A stretch of DNA of 49,313 nucleotides, from contig JASJFT010000284.1 of NCBI GenBank assembly GCA_030770425.1, forward strand, positions 1 through 49,313, given 5' to 3'. This DNA is from Darksidea phi. Its lineage: Eukaryota > Ascomycota > Dothideomycetes > Pleosporales > Lentitheciaceae. Below, piece after piece: positions 44,481 through 49,313 of the stretch. The position numbers were made by a program, and so were the translations under genes. The notes below the pieces were generated by a model, which was not told the DNA's origin, did not search any database, and saw nothing but the letters and a program-made list of their open reading frames with translations. How positions within the stretch are numbered: position 1 is the first letter of the stretch; the number at the start of each line of letters is the position of its first letter.

Positions 44481-45914
44481 TTACAATTCCTCCTCGCCCT
44501 CAACCTCCCGCAGCGTCTTATAGAGCTCGCTCTTGAGCCACGCACCGAGCACATCATATAGGAACTCCGCCTGTCCCGTCTTGGCTCCGCTTCCCCAGTT
44601 CGCCAATGCATCGACCAATGTAGTGCACTTCTTGAGCTCGCGCAAAACAACCTGTCGCCTCAACGCCTCCTGCTCTGTCTCATCAAATTCGAAGAGCCCG
44701 ATCTTGATCGGCTTGACCTCGATATCGAACGTTGTAGTTTCGGAAGAAGGTGTGGACAGAGGCGAAGAGAAGAAGGCGGAGGAAGGCGAAGAGGCACCGC
44801 TGCTTAGGGAGGGAGTGGCAGGCGGCGAGGTGGGCTTGACGCCGGCGGCAATCTGATACCATGTCAAGATCTTGGAGGTAATGCTTGAGTAGAGCATGGC
44901 GAGGTGTGGGTCGGAGGAACAGGAGCAGCTGAGGAGCTGTCGTACATTAGAGACGGCAGTCTTTGTGATGGAAAGTACCGAGTCGAGAGACTTCAGCTCG
45001 ACACCCGCAGAGTTTTCTGGGTTGATGATGCGCAGACTCTCGAGGGTGGAGTAGGCAAGGGTATAGCAGCAGTGCGAGCTCGGCATCGAGATGCTGACGC
45101 GGAGCGGATTCTGCATGTATGAGGGGGTTGCCTTGGGGCTCTGCGGGCTAGAGGAGCCGGAATCGGGCAGGAAGCCTGTGTCAATAGGCATCTCATCGGA
45201 AAAGGTGTAGTCCATCGGGTTGACGGTGTCGCCGCCGATGAAGTCTTTGAGGGCTTGGATGTCGGGGAGGTCGAGGCGAACGGACTGCTTGCGGGCGAAG
45301 GGGTCAATGAAAGTGAGCTCGGGCTGAATCGTCTGCATTGGCTGCACCGGCTCGAGTTCGAGAGTCGAGTTGGGAAGGAGCATGCTGTCATCCATGAAGT
45401 TGAAGTAGTCTGGAGGCGGCATGGATGGCTCTAGGAAGAACGGCTCAGGGGTCATCTCGAAATCAAACTCTGGGGTTCCTGGCCAGCTTGGTGTCGGTGA
45501 CCAAGTCGACCGGTTGTCGATTTCTGGAGACGCGACGATGGGTTCTTGTCGGATGCGGAACTTGCTGAACTCGCGGCCATCGGGAGACGGGCGTTGTTTC
45601 GATGCCTTGATAAAGGGGGTACCATCTGGGTTCCTCTTCCGTGTCCGGCCCGGCTTTCCGTGCTTCCTCGAGACGCCGTAGACGCATTGTGAGCCGTTGG
45701 CGTTGCAGCGAGCACAAATTGGGTGCTCTTTGCTACACTTGACCTTTGAAGCTGCACAAGCATCGCACGAAGCTCGAAGCTTGGGTCTGCGTTCTGTGGA
45801 GGACTTGGGTGCTGAGGTGGGTAGCGATCGAGGAGGAGTGGTGGTGGGAACAGTGGTAGTTTGGTCAAGGGTGAGCGACGGCTGCCATTCCGGGGTTTGT
45901 GACTTGAAATCCAT
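44481..45914 (-). CDS. AflR-like Zn2Cys6 transcription factor
   Basis: Single exon, 477 aa, ATG at 45914. The zinc cluster is CDACAASKVKCSKEHPICARC with a final Cys at 77 (Cys 50, 53, 60, 67, 70, 77), preceded by RRPKLRA. After it, CVYGVSRKHGKPGRTRKR resembles the linker of aflatoxin-type regulators. The C-terminal part carries the AflR-type domain: HCCYTLAYSTLESLRI (about 285), MLYSSITSKILTWYQIAAG and VLRELKKCTTLVDALANW. The middle is acidic and Pro/Ser-rich, likely activating. AflR proteins bind TCG(N5)CGA-type palindromes and switch on polyketide clusters, but this window has no polyketide synthase or similar gene, so a general role is equally possible. A TATA-like box lies about 90 nt upstream of the ATG. 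Confidence 0.9.
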   Translation of the reverse strand: MDFKSQTPEWQPSLTLDQTTTVPTTTPPRSLPTSAPKSSTERRPKLRASCDACAASKVKCSKEHPICARCNANGSQCVYGVSRKHGKPGRTRKRNPDGTPFIKASKQRPSPDGREFSKFRIRQEPIVASPEIDNRSTWSPTPSWPGTPEFDFEMTPEPFFLEPSMPPPDYFNFMDDSMLLPNSTLELEPVQPMQTIQPELTFIDPFARKQSVRLDLPDIQALKDFIGGDTVNPMDYTFSDEMPIDTGFLPDSGSSSPQSPKATPSYMQNPLRVSISMPSSHCCYTLAYSTLESLRIINPENSAGVELKSLDSVLSITKTAVSNVRQLLSCSCSSDPHLAMLYSSITSKILTWYQIAAGVKPTSPPATPSLSSGASSPSSAFFSSPLSTPSSETTTFDIEVKPIKIGLFEFDETEQEALRRQVVLRELKKCTTLVDALANWGSGAKTGQAEFLYDVLGAWLKSELYKTLREVEGEEEL

Positions 45915-47913
45915 TGTGTTGACGATCTGTGTAATAACAACTGACGATCCTTTAGTCGAGCTATTGCGGTGTGGAGTTTGGTTGATGTGGTGGTTGAGAA
46001 TATATACCCGGTTGCGGCTCCTTGACTTTATGTATCAACCGGCGGGATCCTCAGCACCTAAAACTAGCCTGCGTCTCGATCGCAGCATGTCAGACTAGGA
46101 TCCAGATACAAGGCAAGGTCCACCCGCAGCACCCTGCTCGCACGTTTTGCTTGTAGGTGAGAAAGCCACGGTCCACAGCCTATTTTGCTGCTAAAAGATG
46201 TGGTCCCCGGGTGCACACACTCTGGTTCTGGCGGCCGCTAGCACCGGTAGCTACCCTGTCACGTCTGATCCCGCCCTTCCAAGACCTGCTCGCAGGTCTG
46301 CAGATCGATAAGGATTCTGCCGACTTAGGCAGCCGTGCTTAGTTTTGACCTATGAGAGACGTGTGGCCGTCTGGGGAACTGGCCCACGGCGAAATGCGCT
46401 GACGCTGGAGCACTTTGCCTACCCCGGTCTCCTCAGGAACCGGCTGCAAGACATCGCACCTCTCGCTTTGGGCAATCCTTGGCAGGTACGGAAATGCAGC
46501 CTTCAGATTGCCTTTTTTGCCTGTTTGCTCTTCACATGTCACAGGTCTTGAAACTATTCCGCAAAGAAACTGGAAAATGGCAGACTTCGAGAAGCGTAGC
46601 CGCCGTTCCGCGAGGGAAGTTCCTGTACCGGCAAGCTCCATCTCCTATCAGGTACTCCGCCCCTCCGAGGATAGGAAATGACCTTGGCTACGCGCCTATA
46701 CGAATGCGCTCCCACTTCCCTAAAACACGCATCTGCCCGAAAAAAGCTCATCGAAGATTAGAGATCTTGGGTCTCGGCGTAAGCGCTTCTGTTACACAGC
46801 CAGCGCCGCTACCAGCCTAAAGTCTTGGTTCCCGCAAAAGTCGCCGGAACGGACCAACGACCACCAACAACAAGCGTAACGCCCCATGCCACACCCGCAC
46901 CCAACATGACGTTGCACAGGTCGAAATCTGGTTCCTGGACCTAGAAGCCTAGGGTTGCTTGCTGTTCTGAAGACGGTGAGACGTTAGCGCCTCGAGCACG
47001 TGCGTTTCCTGACGGGGTTGGGCGTGGGTCATCGAATGAGGCTCCACGAAGGTCTCAATTATAGAGCAGGCCCTCTCGTAAGGCGAGGCAGGCGAAGGCG
47101 AGGGCGCTACCCGCTGCTTAAGCCCCATCGCGATCTGAATGCACCTCTGCCCTGTCGCACAAACGCAAATGTCGATTCAAGCCTGAGATTTGGGTCGTGG
47201 GAATCTTTCCTCTGTTCAGTGTCCGCCTCGTTTCGTGGCTACCGTACATCCCGAAAACCGCTCCCGATGGCGCCGCGGCTCTGGTTTCTCGCGCTAAATG
47301 CCGATAAGATCCGCGTGCAAGCGAGTCTCGCATCCTCAAGCGCAGGTCGAGGGGGACTTTACCATCTTCCGCCACGAAGCGACAAACTGCTCGGGCTAGG
47401 GGAGCTTTCGGCCTCATTGGGGGAACTCTCGTGATGCTCTCGCGAGGAGGAGAGCGGCCCGGCGATTATTCAACAGGGCTGGAAGTATGTAATAGGGAGA
47501 TGCACATCGTACTATGACGAAGCTGGTGTACGCTTCCATCGGAGAGTGGGGCTCAAACCTCGTATCCGAAGAAAACTCATCGAAGGAAAAAGTGGGTCTG
47601 AGACATTCCAACGTGGGTTTCAGCTTTCGTCGAAGCCGCTCACGACACTAGGGGAACGGCGTGCTGTGTACCCAAGAGTGCATCCATAGCGCTCCTCAAC
47701 CACGCCGTCGTACCACTTGCGCCTCTCTTTGCTCCTTAGCCTTGGGGCCTCTGCAACCTTCGCATCGCTTCGTACCATCAAACATCACCGACAGGTACAG
47801 CCTGACCTCTCGCCTCAGGCAGCCTTTCGCCTTTCAAAAGCCTTCCTCAAGACTCGTACAGACTAGGATCTACACAGCCGCTTCCGTTTTCATCTATTCG
47901 GAGCAAACACATC
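45915..47913. other. 2-kb gene-poor stretch upstream of the AflR-like gene
   Basis: Promoter-like near 45915-46170. Further right only short ORFs overlap on both strands (46345-46820, 47000-47434), none with a motif. From about 47640 the plus strand becomes pyrimidine- and CA-rich like a 5' UTR leading to the possible exon at 47914. Confidence 0.4.
46001..46006 (-). promoter_or_regulatory. TATA-like box of the AflR-like gene
   Basis: TATATA on the minus strand within GGGTATATATTC, about 90 nt before the ATG at 45914. Spacing is suitable for a fungal core promoter; motif evidence only. Confidence 0.45.
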
Positions 47914-47991
47914 ATGAAACCATCAACAACTGTCTACGGGCCTGTCAAACGGCCACCACCAACACCCGATCTCAACCGCCTTCTGCTCTCG
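47914..47991 (+). CDS. possible first exon of a gene continuing rightwards
   Basis: The ATG at 47914 gives a 26-codon, Pro/basic-rich start (MKPSTTVYGPVKRPPPTPDL) that ends exactly at a strong GTATGT donor. A CA/CT-rich leader precedes it. No acceptor or second exon can be fixed before the window ends at 49313, so the rest may lie beyond. The exon is short and could be chance; protein-like sequence plus donor is the only support. Confidence 0.25.
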
Positions 47992-49313
47992 GTATGTGTG
48001 TGGGGGAACCCCTGCTTCTGTTCCTTAAAAAGGAAGTACGTAATTGCGGAGACTTAGGGTCGGAACAGACGAATTTTCCTTCTTGGCGGCTGTTGGTCGG
48101 CGTCGAGAATCCTGAAGGCTCACGGAAGGCTCCGGTAGTCAAATCACAGGAGAGCGGTGGGCACAGGGTCGCGTGCTCGCCCAGGCATACCGTACTGGAT
48201 TTGAGAATTTGTATATCACATAATTTGTGTGTGCACGTGTTGATGTGAGATTTACGGTCCTAAGACCTAGGTACCTTGCATGACTCGTCAACCATAAATA
48301 CTTTTAAAGTGCAAAATATTGCCTAGTCTCACGCCCTTAACTCGGCTCTTTAGCCGCGCTGCTATAGTTTGGTGAACGAGTGGCCTCGGAGACTTCCCGG
48401 GAAAAAAGTAAGCTTACTATTTTCCTTGGAAAGGGGCAGTGCAATTCCTTTTCGCTTGGAAGTATTAGAGCTCATTGTCCGCATTGTTTTGTTTACTCCT
48501 TGTTCTGGCATTTGGAATGTGAGCTTTCGTGTTAGGGGGAGATGAGGTGGTGATGCTGGGAATGTGGGCGGGCAGACGGGCGCTCCTGGTGAGTGCCTCG
48601 AGGAGTGACGATGTACGGGATTATGCGGCGCACATATGTTGGACAGTGGGCTTCGCCAAACCATGCGGTACATAGCGCGGTACTCGGAGAGCAAACTGTT
48701 GCGCTGCACGAGCACACCGAGTTGTCTCGCCGCAGTAGATCTGGTCGAGATAACTCGGTGTCCACGGGGGCACAACTTCAATCCAATAGTCGTGCGCGGT
48801 TAGAATGTTCTCTTCCACAATATTTTCGTCCTCACCTGAATCAGGGGGGAGTCGGTCTGCTGAATAGAAGCTTCGTGTCAGCTCAAGCGCTCAGAACGAT
48901 CCTCTTCCTGTTCGCATCGAGCCCCAAGCTCCGAGCCTGGTACCGTCGGACCGGCCGTTGTTCCGCCCACCGCCGCGCTCTGTGGCCGCCCCAATCTCGG
49001 CCATGCCTGCAGTTCTACAGTCGGAGTTGTGATCGTCTTCCCCAACATGGAGTTATACGTCAGCCCCAAGAACCATCCATGGAAGAGATCTCCAGCACCG
49101 TTCTACTTACCATGCACCACCTTCGTATAACCTCTTCCTTCCTCAGCCTTACGCCCAGAGCTTTACAAACGACCTCTTTCGCTTATCCGGCGCTGACACG
49201 AACATTTCAACTACACCGACACATGTTTCCGTAAAAGCTAACGTGTTTACGTAGCGAGTGGCCATTCTAAGCGAGTGGCCACCCTCACCAACTTTCTACA
49301 CACAAAAAGCCAC
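47992..49313. other. right end of window, no gene seen
   Basis: ORFs at 48593-49234 (+) and 48362-48781 (-) are shadows of each other without motifs. Near the very end GAGTGGCCA recurs at about 49255-49263 and 49275-49282 (CGAGTGGCCA twice), a small direct repeat. Confidence 0.4.

Noticed and set aside
47661..48248. 195-codon plus-strand ORF
   Set aside because: Composition of a UTR/promoter, no motif; the more plausible signal is the short exon in another frame at 47914.
48593..49234. 213-codon plus-strand ORF at the right edge
   Set aside because: Low-information sequence with no domain, and overlapped by equally long antisense ORFs.

Overview
The window looks like nuclear DNA from a filamentous ascomycete (Pezizomycotina, probably Dothideomycetes). 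The evidence is the short spliceosomal introns (46-172 nt, GT-AG, with CTAAC-like branch sites), a heterokaryon-incompatibility (HET) gene, a fungal NLR, a Zn2Cys6/AflR-type regulator, and large gene-poor intervals holding decayed genes. I see no tRNA, rRNA, CRISPR or prokaryotic features. Class-level placement is inference; no search was run.

Layout. 1-540: 5' fragment of a secreted GMC oxidoreductase, broken or running off the window, next to a poly-C tract. 1316-4169 (-): a four-exon HET gene whose first exon encodes a coilin-like beta-grasp domain. 4264-4914: a MITE-like element with nested inverted repeats, about 90 bp upstream of that gene. 5127-6300: an effector-like small secreted cysteine-rich ORF and a BTB/POZ pseudogene. 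6302-6886 (-): lipocalin-like protein. 6887-10881: gene-poor, with an ankyrin-repeat relic. 10882-11641 (+): GFA/CENP-V-type zinc protein. 12317-14224 (+): APC-family amino acid/choline-type permease. 14820-19771 (-): six-exon NLR (degenerate alpha/beta-hydrolase, NACHT, ankyrin repeats, C2H2-like C-terminus). 20593-23173 (-): sulfate permease. 25000-25540 (-): amidohydrolase relic. 27038-28141 (-): secreted Pro/Ser/Thr-rich wall protein. 31010-33286 (-): unrecognised 758-aa protein. 34063-34442 (-): terminal exon of an unrecognised small cysteine protein. 34903-36104 (-): mitochondrial NADH-cytochrome b5 reductase (mcr1). 36835-37899 (+): secreted GH28-like protein without the catalytic motifs. 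38279-39888 and 40756-42009 (+): tandem diverged paralogs of an unrecognised family. 42949-44224 (-): pseudogene of a fungal ubiquitin-like-domain protein. 44481-45914 (-): AflR-like Zn2Cys6 regulator. 45915-49313: gene-poor, with one possible first exon.

The genes do not form one pathway. Housekeeping genes (mcr1, sulfate permease, permease) are interspersed with genes of fungal nonself recognition (HET, NLR) and with decayed BTB, ankyrin, ubiquitin-like, amidohydrolase and GMC copies. This resembles an accessory, fast-evolving region rather than a biosynthetic cluster. The most unusual gene is the HET protein with an N-terminal coilin-type domain. The exon models were built by hand from splice motifs and reading phase, so all boundaries need transcript support.
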